Positions 27,293 to 36,858 of a stretch of DNA of 64,000 nt are shown piece by piece (position 1 is the first letter of the stretch; every line of letters begins with the position of its first letter). A program made the position numbers and the translations under genes. Origin of the DNA: Microbacterium sp. A20 (GTDB lineage: Bacteria; Actinomycetota; Actinomycetes; Actinomycetales; Microbacteriaceae); contig NZ_SSDF01000088.1 of the NCBI RefSeq assembly GCF_004794515.1, forward strand, positions 82,942 through 146,941, given 5' to 3'. Under the pieces are notes generated by a model that made no database searches, was not told the DNA's origin, and saw nothing but the letters and a program-made list of their open reading frames with translations.

Positions 27293-30200
27293 GTGTCGAA
27301 CCAGGTGACCGGCGTCAACGGCGACGGGGGGTTCGGAGCCAATTCCTGGCTCGTCGAAGAGCTCTACGAGCAGTTCAAGGTGAACCGCGACTCCGTCGAC
27401 AAGGAGTGGTGGCCGATCCTCGAGAAGTACCACTCGGAGACGGCCTCGTCCTCGCCCGCTGCTGCGGACACATCCGCACATCCGGTGACGGCCCCGATCC
27501 CGGTGATCGGCTCGCAGCCGGTCGCCCGCACGACCGCGAAGCCGGCGGCCGCCGCGCCGATCCCGGCTCAGGCACCGAAGCCCGCGCCCAAGCCCGAGTC
27601 GAAGGAAGCCGCCGAGCCGGTCGAGGAAGACAAGGTCACGCCTCTCCGCGGCCTGCCGAAGACCCTCGCCGCGAACATGGACGAGTCGCTGACCGTCCCG
27701 ACCGCGACCAGCGTGCGCACCGTGCCCGCGAAGCTGATGATCGACAACCGCATCGTCATCAACAACCACATGGCGCGCACCCGCGGCGGCAAGATCAGCT
27801 TCACCCACCTGATCGGGTGGGCGCTCATCCGCACGCTCGACGAGTTCCGCAGCCAGAACGTGTTCTACGCCGAGATCGACGGCAAGCCCTCGGTCGTCGC
27901 GCCCGCGCACGTCAACCTCGGCATCGCGATCGACCTGCCCAAGCCCGACGGCACGCGAGCCCTCATGGTTCCGAGCATCAAGCGCGCCGACACGCTGTCC
28001 TTCACCGAGTACCTCAGCGCGTACGAAGACCTGGTCACCCGCGCTCGCGGCAACAAGCTCACTGCCGCCGATTTCCAGGGCACCACCGTCTCGCTCACCA
28101 ACCCGGGCGGCATCGGCACCGTGCACTCCGTGCCGCGACTCATGAAGGGCCAGGGGTGCATCATCGGCGCCGGCGCGCTCGAGTACCCCGCAGAGTTCCA
28201 GGGCGCGAGCGACAAGACGCTCAACGAGCTGGCGATCGGCAAGACGATCACGCTCACCAGCACCTACGACCACCGCGTCATCCAGGGCGCGGGCTCGGGC
28301 GAGTTCCTCAAGAAGGTGCACGAGCTGCTCATCGGCCAGCGCGGCTTCTACGACGACATCTTCGCGGCGCTCCGCATCCCGTACGCCCCCATCCGGTGGA
28401 ACCCCGACATCGCGGTCGACCTCGCGGAGCGCGTCGACAAGCAATCCCGCGTGCAGGAGCTCATCAACTCCTTCCGCGTGCGCGGCCACCTGATGGCCGA
28501 CATCGACCCGCTCGAATACCAGCAGCGCTCGCACCCCGACCTCGAGATCGAGAGCCACGGCCTCACGTTCTGGGACCTCGACCGCGAGTTCGTCACCGGC
28601 GGCTTCGGCGGTCGGCGCATCGCCAAGCTCCGCGACATCCTCGGGGTGCTCCGCGACTCGTACTGCCGCACGCTGGGCATCGAGTACATGCACATCCAGG
28701 ACCCGGAGCAGCGCCGCTGGTTCCAGGAGAAGGTCGAGGTCAAGTACCAGAAGCCCGGCCACGACGAGCAGCTGCGCGTCCTCCGCAAGCTCAACGAGGC
28801 TGAGGCGTTCGAAACCTTCCTGCAGACCAAGTTCGTCGGCCAGAAGCGCTTCTCGCTCGAGGGCGGCGAATCGTTGATCCCGCTGCTCGACGAGATCCTC
28901 CAGGGCGCCGCGACCGCAGGCCTCGAGGGTGCCGCGATCGGCATGGCCCACCGCGGCCGCCTCAACGTGCTCACGAACATCGCAGGGAAGACCTACGGTC
29001 AGGTGTTCCGTGAGTTCGAGGGCACCCAGACCCCCGGCAACCAGCGCGGCTCCGGCGATGTGAAGTACCACCTCGGCACCGAGGGCACCTTCGTCGCCGA
29101 CGACAAGTCCGAGCTGCCCGTCTACCTCGCCGCCAACCCCTCGCACCTCGAGACGGTCGACGGCGTGCTGGAAGGCATCGTCCGCGCCAAGCAGGACCGC
29201 AAGCCGATCGGCACGTTCGCCTGGCTGCCGATCCTCGTCCACGGCGACGCCGCCTTCGCGGGCCAGGGCGTCGTGGTCGAGACGCTGCAGATGTCGCAGC
29301 TGCGCGGCTATCGCACCGGCGGCACCATCCACGTCGTGGTGAACAACCAGGTCGGCTTCACGACGACTCCGAACGACGGACGCACCTCGGTGTACTCCAC
29401 CGACGTGGCGAAGACCATCCAGGCACCGGTGTTCCACGTGAACGGCGACGACCCCGAGGCCGTCATCCACGTCGCGCAGCTCGCGTTCGAGTACCGCGAG
29501 CGCTTCCACCGCGACGTCGTGATCGACCTCGTGTGCTACCGCCGACGCGGTCACAACGAGGGCGACGACCCCTCGATGACGCAGCCGCTGATGACCGACC
29601 TGATCCAGGCGAAGCGGTCGGTCCGCCGCCTGTACACCGAGTCGCTCGTCGGCCGCGGCGACATCACGGAGCAGGAGTACGACGAGGCCAAGGCCGACTT
29701 CCAGAACCGTCTCGAGATCGCGTTCGCCGAGACCCACGCGGCCGAGACCGGGGCGACACCGATCACGCCGGAGCTGCCTCCGGTGGACGACCAGGTCGGC
29801 GCTCCCGAGGTAACCGGCGTGCCGGGCGAGGTCATCCAGCTCATCGGCGACGCGTTCGTCAACAAGCCCGAGGGCTTCACGGTGCACCCGAAGATCCAGC
29901 AGCTGCTGGACAAGCGTCTCGACATGAGCCGCAACGGCGGCATCGACTGGGGCTTCGGTGAGCTGCTCGCATTCGGCTCGCTCCTGGTCGAGGGCACCCC
30001 GGTGCGCCTCGCAGGGCAAGACGCCCGCCGCGGCACCTTCGTGCAGCGTCACGCGACACTTCACGATCGCGCGAACGGCCAGGAGTGGCTGCCGCTGTCG
30101 AATCTGTCCGACGCACAGGGCCGCTTCTTCGTCTACGACTCGCTGCTCAGCGAGTACGCCGCACTCGGGTTCGAGTACGGCTACTCGGTCGAGGCTCCCG

Positions 30201-30967
30201 AAGCTCTCGTGCTCTGGGAGGCGCAGTTCGGCGACTTCGTCAACGGCGCCCAGTCCGTCATCGACGAGTACATCTCGGCGGCTGAGCAGAAGTGGGGTCA
30301 GCAGTCCAGCGTGACGCTGCTCCTTCCCCACGGCTACGAGGGCCAGGGACCCGACCACTCGTCGGCGCGCATCGAGCGTTTCCTGCAGCTGTGCGCACAG
30401 GAGAACATGATCGTCTCCCGTCCGTCGACCCCGGCGTCGTACTTCCACCTGCTGCGCCGCCAGGCCTACGCTCGCCCGCGCAAGCCGCTCATCGTGTTCA
30501 CCCCGAAGGCGATGCTGCGTCTGCGCGGAGCGACGAGCCCGGTCGAGGCCTTCACGCAGGGTCGGTTCGAGCCGGTGATCGACGACGACCGCGGTCTCGA
30601 CCGTTCGGCCGTCAAGCGCGTGCTCGTGCACTCGGGCAAGGTGCACTGGGACCTGCGCTCCGAACTCGAGAAGAACCCCAACCCCGAGGTCGCGCTGGTC
30701 CGGCTCGAGCAGCTCTACCCGACGCCGATCGACGAGCTCAAGAAGATCACCGACTCCTACCCGAACGCCGAGCTGGTGTGGGTCCAGGAGGAGCCGGAGA
30801 ACCAGGGTGCCTGGCCGTTCCTCGCGCTTGCCTTCGCCGACGTTCCGGGCGACCGCTCCTTCCGGCCCGTCGCACGCTCGGCTTCCGCGTCGCCGGCGAC
30901 CGGATCGTCGAAGGTGCACGCCGCCGAGCAGGCCGCTCTGATCCGCTCGGCCGTCACACTCGGCTGA
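27293..30967 (+). CDS. kgd: Multifunctional 2-oxoglutarate dehydrogenase/decarboxylase (E2o-E1o fusion, KGD)
   Basis: With GTG 27293 as start the product is 1224 residues, normal for actinobacterial KGD. An N-terminal SSWLVEELYEQF-type helix and Pro/Ala-rich linker lead into a succinyltransferase-like E2 domain (about 115-345) with HRVIQG, placing His327. The E1 domain (about 380-1224) has the thiamine diphosphate motif HGDAAF near 650 through VNNQVGF near 683. There is no lipoyl domain, as usual for this fusion. It oxidatively decarboxylates 2-oxoglutarate in the TCA cycle with separate E3. Regulation by the FHA protein GarA/OdhI is known elsewhere; no GarA gene is in the window. Confidence 0.95.
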   Translation: MSNQVTGVNGDGGFGANSWLVEELYEQFKVNRDSVDKEWWPILEKYHSETASSSPAAADTSAHPVTAPIPVIGSQPVARTTAKPAAAAPIPAQAPKPAPKPESKEAAEPVEEDKVTPLRGLPKTLAANMDESLTVPTATSVRTVPAKLMIDNRIVINNHMARTRGGKISFTHLIGWALIRTLDEFRSQNVFYAEIDGKPSVVAPAHVNLGIAIDLPKPDGTRALMVPSIKRADTLSFTEYLSAYEDLVTRARGNKLTAADFQGTTVSLTNPGGIGTVHSVPRLMKGQGCIIGAGALEYPAEFQGASDKTLNELAIGKTITLTSTYDHRVIQGAGSGEFLKKVHELLIGQRGFYDDIFAALRIPYAPIRWNPDIAVDLAERVDKQSRVQELINSFRVRGHLMADIDPLEYQQRSHPDLEIESHGLTFWDLDREFVTGGFGGRRIAKLRDILGVLRDSYCRTLGIEYMHIQDPEQRRWFQEKVEVKYQKPGHDEQLRVLRKLNEAEAFETFLQTKFVGQKRFSLEGGESLIPLLDEILQGAATAGLEGAAIGMAHRGRLNVLTNIAGKTYGQVFREFEGTQTPGNQRGSGDVKYHLGTEGTFVADDKSELPVYLAANPSHLETVDGVLEGIVRAKQDRKPIGTFAWLPILVHGDAAFAGQGVVVETLQMSQLRGYRTGGTIHVVVNNQVGFTTTPNDGRTSVYSTDVAKTIQAPVFHVNGDDPEAVIHVAQLAFEYRERFHRDVVIDLVCYRRRGHNEGDDPSMTQPLMTDLIQAKRSVRRLYTESLVGRGDITEQEYDEAKADFQNRLEIAFAETHAAETGATPITPELPPVDDQVGAPEVTGVPGEVIQLIGDAFVNKPEGFTVHPKIQQLLDKRLDMSRNGGIDWGFGELLAFGSLLVEGTPVRLAGQDARRGTFVQRHATLHDRANGQEWLPLSNLSDAQGRFFVYDSLLSEYAALGFEYGYSVEAPEALVLWEAQFGDFVNGAQSVIDEYISAAEQKWGQQSSVTLLLPHGYEGQGPDHSSARIERFLQLCAQENMIVSRPSTPASYFHLLRRQAYARPRKPLIVFTPKAMLRLRGATSPVEAFTQGRFEPVIDDDRGLDRSAVKRVLVHSGKVHWDLRSELEKNPNPEVALVRLEQLYPTPIDELKKITDSYPNAELVWVQEEPENQGAWPFLALAFADVPGDRSFRPVARSASASPATGSSKVHAAEQAALIRSAVTLG

Positions 30968-30978
30968 TCGATCGACGA

Positions 30979-31014
30979 AGAAGGGCGCCTCGACCTCGGT
31001 CGGGGCGCCCTTCT
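30979..31014. terminator. Hairpin after the 2-oxoglutarate dehydrogenase gene
   Basis: AGAAGGGCGCC (30979-30989) pairs with GGCGCCCTTCT (31004-31014). An 11-base stem followed by TCTTTCC and lying between converging genes makes a credible bidirectional terminator. Confidence 0.85.
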
Positions 31015-31024
31015 CTTTCCGGCT

Positions 31025-32329
31025 TCAGTACCAGATGTCCAGCGAGGGCGCCGGGAAGGCGATCAGCGCCCGGTCGAGAGCCTCGACGTCCGCCGCGTCA
31101 CCCGTGATCCGCCCGGCGCCGTGCAGCGACGCCGCGCGGACTCCCCCGGCGTACAGCGACGACAGCGCCGAGACATCGAGCACGATGTCGGCCTCGCTGC
31201 CCTCGGCTGCGACATCGACCGTCGCGACGCCGGATCCGTCGACCCTCAGCCGCCAGTCGCCGTTCGCGAATCCGAGGGAGTCCTCGACGCGCAGCACCGT
31301 GTCCAGCGACGCCGAATAACGTCGTGCCGTCAGTGCGGCCGGCAGATCGAGGATGCGCAGCCATCCGTGGTCATGCACCTCCTGCTTCACGCCGCGGGAG
31401 TCGGCGACGAGCCACGGCAGCGGGTCGTCCAGTGGGCGGAGGTCGGCCTCGACCTCCGCGACGAGGTCGTGCTGCAAGGCGAAACGCCACAGCGCGGTGC
31501 GGGCGTCGGCGGTCTCGGCGACGAGAAGTCGGACGTCCATCCGGAACCGCAGCGGGCCGCCCGCCTCGGACACCGTGTAGGCCAGGACACCTCGGAGCAC
31601 ACCGTCCTCGTCGAGATAGCGGACGCCACGGGCCTTATCGCGGTCGGCGGTCGGTGCGACACCGGCATAACCTTCCCAGCGGCCGCGCCAACCGGGGATC
31701 TGTCCGGCTGCCCGTCGCCGCGCGCGGTCGTGGACCGCCCCGAGGTCGGCGGCCAGTGTCTCGCGGTCGATGTACTCCAGGCGACCCGGCGGAGTCGCGC
31801 CGCCCCATCCCGCACGTCGCGTGTCGACGGTCAGGCGTGCGACGGGGACGGCAGAACCGAAGCCATAGCGCCCGTAGATCGTCGCCTCCGTCACCGTGAG
31901 TCCGGCGACGGCGACCCCGGCGGATGCTGCGGCTCGCAGCTCGCCCTCCAGAAGGGCTCTGGCGATGCCGCGGCGCCGATGCGTCGCGGCGACCGTGACG
32001 ACACTGATCGCCCACATGTCGATCTCGCCGCCGCCGGGAAGCGTGAGCGGGGTCACCCAGGCGTTGGTGGTCGCGACCGGCAACGCAGCTTCCGGTGCCG
32101 TCTTCTCGAACACGCCGATGTTGCGCCGTGCGGCGAAGGTCTTCGTGATCTGGGCGAGCATGTCCGTGCTCGGTTCGGCGCCGAGGAACCCGCGGTCGAC
32201 CGCGCGCTGGAAGCCCGCGGCGCTCGCGTCGTCGGTCAGATCGACGACGCGGTACTCGAGTCCGGCGTTCGCCAGCCGTTCAGCCGAGGTGGTGTCTGCG
32301 GGCACGTCCCGCGCATCGATGGAGCTCAT
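31025..32329 (-). CDS. Eis-like GNAT acetyltransferase
   Basis: The 434-residue protein has the three-part Eis layout. First comes a GNAT domain with AISVVTVAATHRRRGIARALL as acetyl-CoA loop and YGRYGFGSAVP. A second GNAT-like half follows, then a C-terminal SCP2-like domain from about residue 320 (SLGFANGDWRLRVDGSG). The C-terminus ends in the hydrophobic acid DIWY, resembling the Eis C-terminal carboxylate used in catalysis. Eis proteins acetylate aminoglycosides and host or bacterial amines; this one's substrate is unknown. It lies next to the sigR-rsrA genes but is separately started. Confidence 0.85.
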   Translation of the reverse strand: MSSIDARDVPADTTSAERLANAGLEYRVVDLTDDASAAGFQRAVDRGFLGAEPSTDMLAQITKTFAARRNIGVFEKTAPEAALPVATTNAWVTPLTLPGGGEIDMWAISVVTVAATHRRRGIARALLEGELRAAASAGVAVAGLTVTEATIYGRYGFGSAVPVARLTVDTRRAGWGGATPPGRLEYIDRETLAADLGAVHDRARRRAAGQIPGWRGRWEGYAGVAPTADRDKARGVRYLDEDGVLRGVLAYTVSEAGGPLRFRMDVRLLVAETADARTALWRFALQHDLVAEVEADLRPLDDPLPWLVADSRGVKQEVHDHGWLRILDLPAALTARRYSASLDTVLRVEDSLGFANGDWRLRVDGSGVATVDVAAEGSEADIVLDVSALSSLYAGGVRAASLHGAGRITGDAADVEALDRALIAFPAPSLDIWY

Positions 32330-32361
32330 CCATCCACACTACCGACGGCCTCGGACGGAGG

Positions 32362-32607
32362 TCAGTGCTGGGCGGCCTGGACTTCCCGCAGCCGGGCGAA
32401 CACCTGGTCGCGCAGCTGTTCGGGAGCCGTCTCCTTGCAGGCACGGGCGATGACCTCGGTGAGGGTCGTCGCCACGAGGGCCTCGTCACGGCAGGACGGG
32501 CAGTGCTCGAGATGCTCACGGATCTCGGTGTGCTCGGTCTTGCACACCTCGTTGCGGAGGTATTCCTCCAGATCCTGACGCGCTTTGTCGCAGCCGCAGT
32601 CGCTCAT
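32362..32607 (-). CDS. rsrA: Zinc-binding anti-sigma factor, RsrA-like
   Basis: The 81-residue protein has the ZAS-domain pattern His32-x3-Cys36-x2-Cys39 (HLEHCPSC) plus N-terminal cysteines 4 and 6. This is the arrangement in mycothiol-system anti-sigma factors that release SigR when cysteines oxidise to a disulfide. ATG 32607 overlaps the sigR stop (ATGA), giving equal synthesis of partner proteins. Size and context match RsrA/RshA. Confidence 0.92.
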   Translation of the reverse strand: MSDCGCDKARQDLEEYLRNEVCKTEHTEIREHLEHCPSCRDEALVATTLTEVIARACKETAPEQLRDQVFARLREVQAAQH

Positions 32608-33266
32608 TCCTTGCTCCTCGTCTCAGCCGCGGCGATGCCCCGCTCGGCGGCGTAATCTGCCAGCAGCTCCCGCAGCATCCGTCTGCCACGATGCAGACGG
32701 CTCATGACGGTGCCGATGGGGGTCTTCATGATGTCGGCGATCTCCTGGTACGCGAAGCCCTCGACATCCGCGAGGTACACCGCGAGCCGGAAGTCCTCCG
32801 GCACGGCCTGCAGCGCGTCCTTGACCACCGAAGCCGGCATCCGGTCGATGGCCTCCGCCTCGGCGGAGCGGCTGTGCGAAGCCGTGGTGGACTCCGCACC
32901 ACCCAGCTGCCAGTCCTCGAGCTCGTCGATCGTGCCCTGGAACGGCTCGCGCTGACGCTTGCGGTAGATGTTGATGTACGTGTTCGTGAGGATGCGGTAC
33001 AGCCACGCCTTGAGGTTGGTCCCCTGCGAGAACGTCGACCAGGAGCCGTACGCTTTGACGAACGTCTCCTGCACGAGGTCGGCGGCGTCAGCGGGGTTGC
33101 GCGTCATGCGCATCGCGGCGGCGTAGAGCTGATCCATGAACGGGATCGCCTGCTCTTCGAACTCACGTCGAGGGTCGCCGACGATGTCTGCGGTTGCGGT
33201 GTCATCCATCACCGGCCAGTCTAGGCCGCTGAGGTCGATCACCTCGCGCTCCAAGGTCGCCGTCAT
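32604..33266 (-). CDS. sigR: ECF sigma factor, SigR/SigH type
   Basis: The 220-residue sigma factor has region 2 with [21 protein letters not shown] and [10 protein letters not shown], and region 4 with [20 protein letters not shown] followed by [11 protein letters not shown]. It directs the disulfide-stress regulon (thioredoxins, mycothiol genes) in relatives. The start at ATG 33266 has GGAGAGAG upstream. Some homologues begin further in at MDDTATADI, so the first ~20 residues may not be part of the protein. I did not find a SigR-type GGGAAT-N16-GTT promoter just upstream. Confidence 0.92.
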   Translation of the reverse strand: MTATLEREVIDLSGLDWPVMDDTATADIVGDPRREFEEQAIPFMDQLYAAAMRMTRNPADAADLVQETFVKAYGSWSTFSQGTNLKAWLYRILTNTYINIYRKRQREPFQGTIDELEDWQLGGAESTTASHSRSAEAEAIDRMPASVVKDALQAVPEDFRLAVYLADVEGFAYQEIADIMKTPIGTVMSRLHRGRRMLRELLADYAAERGIAAAETRSKE

Positions 33267-33336
33267 TCTCTCTCCTTCGCTTCAGGGAGCCTGTCTTTCA
33301 CGACGAACCTCCCTGCGTTCACTAAGGTGAGAACCG

Positions 33337-34653
33337 ATGAGCGCCAACAGGTATTCCCCCGCCCGGGTGCAGGGCACCTATCCTGCGCCCACCACCGACG
33401 TGCCCGTGCACGCCGAGCTCACGATCCCCGGCTCGAAGTCGCTGACGAATCGAGAGCTGATGATCGCCGCGATCGCCGACGGCCCCGGCCGACTGATCGC
33501 CCCTCTCCACTCCGACGACTCCGCCCGGATGGTCGACGCGCTGCGTGCGCTGGGTGTGGGTATCGAGGAGGTGGATGCCGGTCACGAGTTCGGCCCCGAC
33601 CTCGTGGTCACCCCGGCGAAGCTCCGCGGCGGTACGACGATCGACTGCGGCCAGGCGGGCACCGTGATGCGCTTCATCGCCCCGTTGGCGGGCCTCGCCG
33701 AGCACGATGTGCACCTCACAGCGCATGAGACCGCACTCCATCGCCCCATGGGCGGACTGATCAGCGCGCTGCGCGACCTCGGAGTCGACATCGACGACGA
33801 GGGCACCTGGGCGCTCCCCTTCACCATTCGCGGTCACGGGCGCATCCGCGGCGGTCGCGTCGAGATCGACGCGTCGGCCTCGAGCCAGTTCGTCTCCGGG
33901 CTCCTGCTCGCCGCGCCCCGATTCGACGTGGGACTCCACCTCGTCCACGTCGGCGAGCACCTGCCGAGCCTTCCGCACATCGACATGACCATCGAGGCTC
34001 TGAGCCGCCGCGGTATCCGCATCGAGCGTCCGGCCGTCGGCGAGTGGCTCGTCGAAGCCGGTGTGCCGCGGGCGAAGGAGATCGCGATCGAACCAGATCT
34101 CTCCAACGCGGCTCCGTTCCTCGCCGCAGCTCTCGTGGCCGGCGGTTCCGTCTCTGTCACCGGCTGGCCGGCGCACTCGACGCAGCCGGGCGCGCTGCTA
34201 CCGGACATCCTGCAGGCCACCGGAGCGCATGTCGGGCGTCACGGCGGCACCCTCACGGTGCGCGCCGGCTCCGGAATACGCGGTCTCGAACTCGATCTCT
34301 CGGCGGCGAGCGAGCTGACTCCGACTCTCGTCGGCCTCGCCGCGTTCGCCGAATCCCCGACGACCATCCGTGGCATCGGCCACATCCGCCTCCACGAGAC
34401 CGACCGGATCGCGGCGCTCATCGGCAACCTCCGCGCACTCGGCGGGGAAGCCGAGGAGCTTCCGGACGGGCTCCGCATCATCCCCCGCCCCCTGCACGGC
34501 GGCAGCTGGGCCGCCCACCACGACCACCGGATGGCCACGACCGGTGCGCTGATCGGCCTGCGCGTGCCCGGTGTCGAGATCGACGACATCGGAACCACCG
34601 CGAAGACCCTCCCGGAGTTCACGATGCTCTGGGAGCGGATGCTGCGAGGTTGA
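33337..34653 (+). CDS. aroA: 3-phosphoshikimate 1-carboxyvinyltransferase (EPSP synthase)
   Basis: The 438-residue enzyme catalyses the PEP-dependent step of the shikimate pathway. Family signatures include PGSKSLTNRELMIAA with the PEP-binding Lys, LHSDDSARM, GQAGTVMRF, and RLHETDRIAALIGNL near the C-terminus followed by DHRMATTGALIGL. All are intact. It runs divergently from sigR, and its stop overlaps the rsgA start by one base (TGATG), so rsgA is translationally linked. Confidence 0.95.
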   Translation: MSANRYSPARVQGTYPAPTTDVPVHAELTIPGSKSLTNRELMIAAIADGPGRLIAPLHSDDSARMVDALRALGVGIEEVDAGHEFGPDLVVTPAKLRGGTTIDCGQAGTVMRFIAPLAGLAEHDVHLTAHETALHRPMGGLISALRDLGVDIDDEGTWALPFTIRGHGRIRGGRVEIDASASSQFVSGLLLAAPRFDVGLHLVHVGEHLPSLPHIDMTIEALSRRGIRIERPAVGEWLVEAGVPRAKEIAIEPDLSNAAPFLAAALVAGGSVSVTGWPAHSTQPGALLPDILQATGAHVGRHGGTLTVRAGSGIRGLELDLSAASELTPTLVGLAAFAESPTTIRGIGHIRLHETDRIAALIGNLRALGGEAEELPDGLRIIPRPLHGGSWAAHHDHRMATTGALIGLRVPGVEIDDIGTTAKTLPEFTMLWERMLRG

Positions 34654-35726
34654 TGGTGAGCTGGCTCGACGACAGCGACGACCTCGATGACGACTTCGAG
34701 GACTTCGACGAGAGCAGCATCCGGACGCGACCGAACCCCAAGGCGAACCGCCCGCGCACCAAGCGCCGTCCGGCGCACGAGGATGCCCAGGTGGGCAGGG
34801 TTCTCGGTGTCGACCGCGGTCGGTATTCGGTGCTTCTCGGCGAGGACACGGCCGAGGAACGCATGATCACGACCACCAGGGCGCGAGAGCTGCGACGCAT
34901 GCCCATCGTCACGGGCGATCAGGCGCGCGTGGTCGGCGACACCTCGGGCGACGAGGGAACGCTCGCCCGCATCGTCGGCATCGTCGAGCGCACCTCGCTT
35001 CTGCGACGCAGTGCCGACGACACCGACCAGGTCGAGCGCGTCATCGTCGCCAACGCCGATCAGATGCTCGTCGTCGTCGCCGCGGCCGACCCCGAGCCGC
35101 GGGCCCGGCTGGTCGACCGATACCTCGTCGCAGCGCTGGATGCGGGCATTCGTCCTCTCCTGGTCGTCACGAAGACCGACATCGCCGATCCGACGGAGTT
35201 CCTCACCCACTTCGACGGCCTCGACCTGCGGGTGTTCACCAGTGCGCAGGACGAGATGCCCGTCGAGGAGATCGGCGAAGCGCTCGTCGGACACTCCACG
35301 GTCTTCGTCGGACACTCGGGCGTCGGCAAGTCCACGCTCGTCAACGCGCTCGTGCCCACGGCTCTGCGCGCCACCGGACACGTGAACCAGGTCACCGGGC
35401 GCGGCCGCCACACCTCCTCCTCGACCGTTTCGCTGCGCTACGAGGGACCGGCGGGCACGGGCTGGGTGATCGACACCCCCGGCGTCCGTTCGTTCGGTCT
35501 CGGTCACGTCGACCCCGCCAACATCCTGGCCGCGTTCACCGAACTCGCCGTGATCGCTCAGGACTGCCCTCGCGGGTGCACGCACCTCGCGGATGCCCCG
35601 GACTGCGCACTCATCGAAGCGGCGGAGCGGGGCGAGCTGGGCGAGACCGGCCGGGCGCGACTCGATTCCCTGCAGCGACTGCTCCAGACGTTCGCGGACA
35701 AGGCGGAGCAGGCCCCCGGCCGTTAG
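34653..35726 (+). CDS. rsgA: Ribosome small subunit-dependent GTPase
   Basis: The 357-residue protein is a circularly permuted GTPase that helps mature the 30S subunit. The order is an OB-fold domain (VGRVLGVDRGRYSV), G4 KTDIAD, G1 GHSGVGKST, G3 DTPGVRSFGL, then a zinc knuckle CPRGCTHLADAPDC. A charged acidic-basic extension of about 40 residues (DDSDDLDDDFEDFDE) precedes the OB fold, as in other actinobacterial RsgA. ATG 34653 overlaps the aroA stop. The long in-frame extension upstream is only aroA read in another frame. Confidence 0.94.
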   Translation: MVSWLDDSDDLDDDFEDFDESSIRTRPNPKANRPRTKRRPAHEDAQVGRVLGVDRGRYSVLLGEDTAEERMITTTRARELRRMPIVTGDQARVVGDTSGDEGTLARIVGIVERTSLLRRSADDTDQVERVIVANADQMLVVVAAADPEPRARLVDRYLVAALDAGIRPLLVVTKTDIADPTEFLTHFDGLDLRVFTSAQDEMPVEEIGEALVGHSTVFVGHSGVGKSTLVNALVPTALRATGHVNQVTGRGRHTSSSTVSLRYEGPAGTGWVIDTPGVRSFGLGHVDPANILAAFTELAVIAQDCPRGCTHLADAPDCALIEAAERGELGETGRARLDSLQRLLQTFADKAEQAPGR

Positions 35727-35735
35727 GCTGGGTGG

Positions 35736-36209
35736 GTGACTCAGCGCCTGGAACCCGGAACCGCAGCCCCTGACTTCTCCCTCCTCGACCAGGATGGGAA
35801 GACCGTTCGCCTCGCCGACCTGCGCGGCCAGAAGACGGTGCTGTACTTCTACCCGGCCGCGATGACTCCCGGTTGCACCACCGAGGCCTGCGACTTCCGC
35901 GACAGCATCTCGTCGCTCCAGGGCGCCGGCTACCGGGTCATCGGCATCTCGCGTGATGAGCCGGACACGCTCACGAAGTTCCGCGAACGCGACGGCCTCA
36001 CCTTCCCCCTGCTGAGCGACCCCGACCACGCGACCCACACCGCCTACGGCGCGTGGGGCGAGAAGATGAACTACGGCAAGCTCGTCGAGGGTGTCATCCG
36101 CTCCACCTTCGTCCTCGACGAGGACGGAAAGATCACTCTCGCGCAGTACAACGTGAAGGCCACAGGTCACGTGGCACGGCTGCGCAAGCAGCTCGGCATC
36201 GACGCCTGA
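35736..36209 (+). CDS. bcp: Thioredoxin-dependent thiol peroxidase (Bcp-type peroxiredoxin)
   Basis: The 157-residue protein starts at GTG 35736, 9 bases after rsgA. It has the atypical 2-Cys Bcp signature FYPAAMTPGCTTEACDFRD, with the peroxidatic Cys followed five residues later by the resolving Cys, and RSTFVLDEDG. It reduces hydroperoxides in the cytosol with thioredoxin as donor. Length is typical. Confidence 0.94.
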   Translation: MTQRLEPGTAAPDFSLLDQDGKTVRLADLRGQKTVLYFYPAAMTPGCTTEACDFRDSISSLQGAGYRVIGISRDEPDTLTKFRERDGLTFPLLSDPDHATHTAYGAWGEKMNYGKLVEGVIRSTFVLDEDGKITLAQYNVKATGHVARLRKQLGIDA

Positions 36210-36243
36210 CCCGTCGGCCCGGAGCGCAGCGGGCGCGCGGAGG

Positions 36244-36630
36244 TCACTCGGCCGCGCGCTGCTCGCCCTCGCGTCGTGCGCTCGAGATCAGCAGCACGAA
36301 GCCCACCAGCCCGGGGAGTCCGACCCCGACGGTGAAAGCCCACGACACCGGCTGCAGCGTGAGGGAGGCCAACGCGAGGGCGATCGCGAGCACCTGGAAC
36401 ACCACTCCTCCGGATCGCGCCCATGACTTGCCGACCCGGGTGCCGATGGAGAAGGCCACGAGGGCGGCTGCTCCGACGAGCGTGAGTGCGATCAGCGCCA
36501 CGGCGGTCGGCAGCGAGGCCGCGTCGCCGGCACCGAGGCCCACGAGTTCGATCACTGCGAACACGATGAGCGCCGCCGCTTCGGCGGCGAGCACCGCCGC
36601 TGCCGCGAGTGCGATCCCCGGTGCGCGCAC
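36244..36630 (-). CDS. Small four-helix membrane protein
   Basis: The 128-residue protein starts at GTG 36630 after a strong AGGAG six bases upstream. It has four hydrophobic segments at roughly residues 8-30, 44-62, 76-92 and 97-116, with a short charged cytosolic tail SARREGEQRAAE. No catalytic motif is visible and I assign no function. It converges with bcp, and its 5' side faces the whiB1 promoter region. Confidence 0.75.
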   Translation of the reverse strand: MRAPGIALAAAAVLAAEAAALIVFAVIELVGLGAGDAASLPTAVALIALTLVGAAALVAFSIGTRVGKSWARSGGVVFQVLAIALALASLTLQPVSWAFTVGVGLPGLVGFVLLISSARREGEQRAAE

Positions 36631-36654
36631 AGCATCTCCTAAGCATTGAAGCGG

Positions 36655-36679
36655 AGAAAACCCTTGATTTCGGGGTTTT
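36655..36679. other. Hairpin in the whiB1 upstream region
   Basis: GAAAACCC pairs perfectly with GGGTTTTC around a nine-base loop, in an unusually AT-rich stretch. The loop contains the -35 candidate TTGATT. It may be an operator or just coincidental. Confidence 0.45.
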
Positions 36680-36691
36680 CATGTAACAGAA
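36663..36691 (+). promoter_or_regulatory. Candidate whiB1 promoter
   Basis: TTGATT at 36663-36668 and CAGAAT at 36686-36691 are separated by exactly 17 bases, each matching four of six consensus bases. The start codon of whiB1 is about 170 bases downstream, so a long leader would be made. The remaining leader (36692-36858) contains no gene I can support. Confidence 0.4.
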
Positions 36692-36858
36692 TAGAGAAAG
36701 TCATGTGCTCCCACAGCGGCGTGGGGCGAGCAATCACGCTCGCATCACAAATCGCGGGCATCCGTCCGCACATCACCAGGGTAGCCGAACCCGAACTGCT
36801 ACCCGAATCCGAGAGGTCGCATCGCGACATCTCTTGAAATCCACACCGAGGAGCCCCC

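Noticed and set aside
27200..30919. A 1239-codon open frame on the minus strand opposite the 2-oxoglutarate dehydrogenase gene
   Set aside because: It is a mirror frame created by high GC3. The plus strand encodes a complete, recognisable enzyme and the antisense product has no family features.
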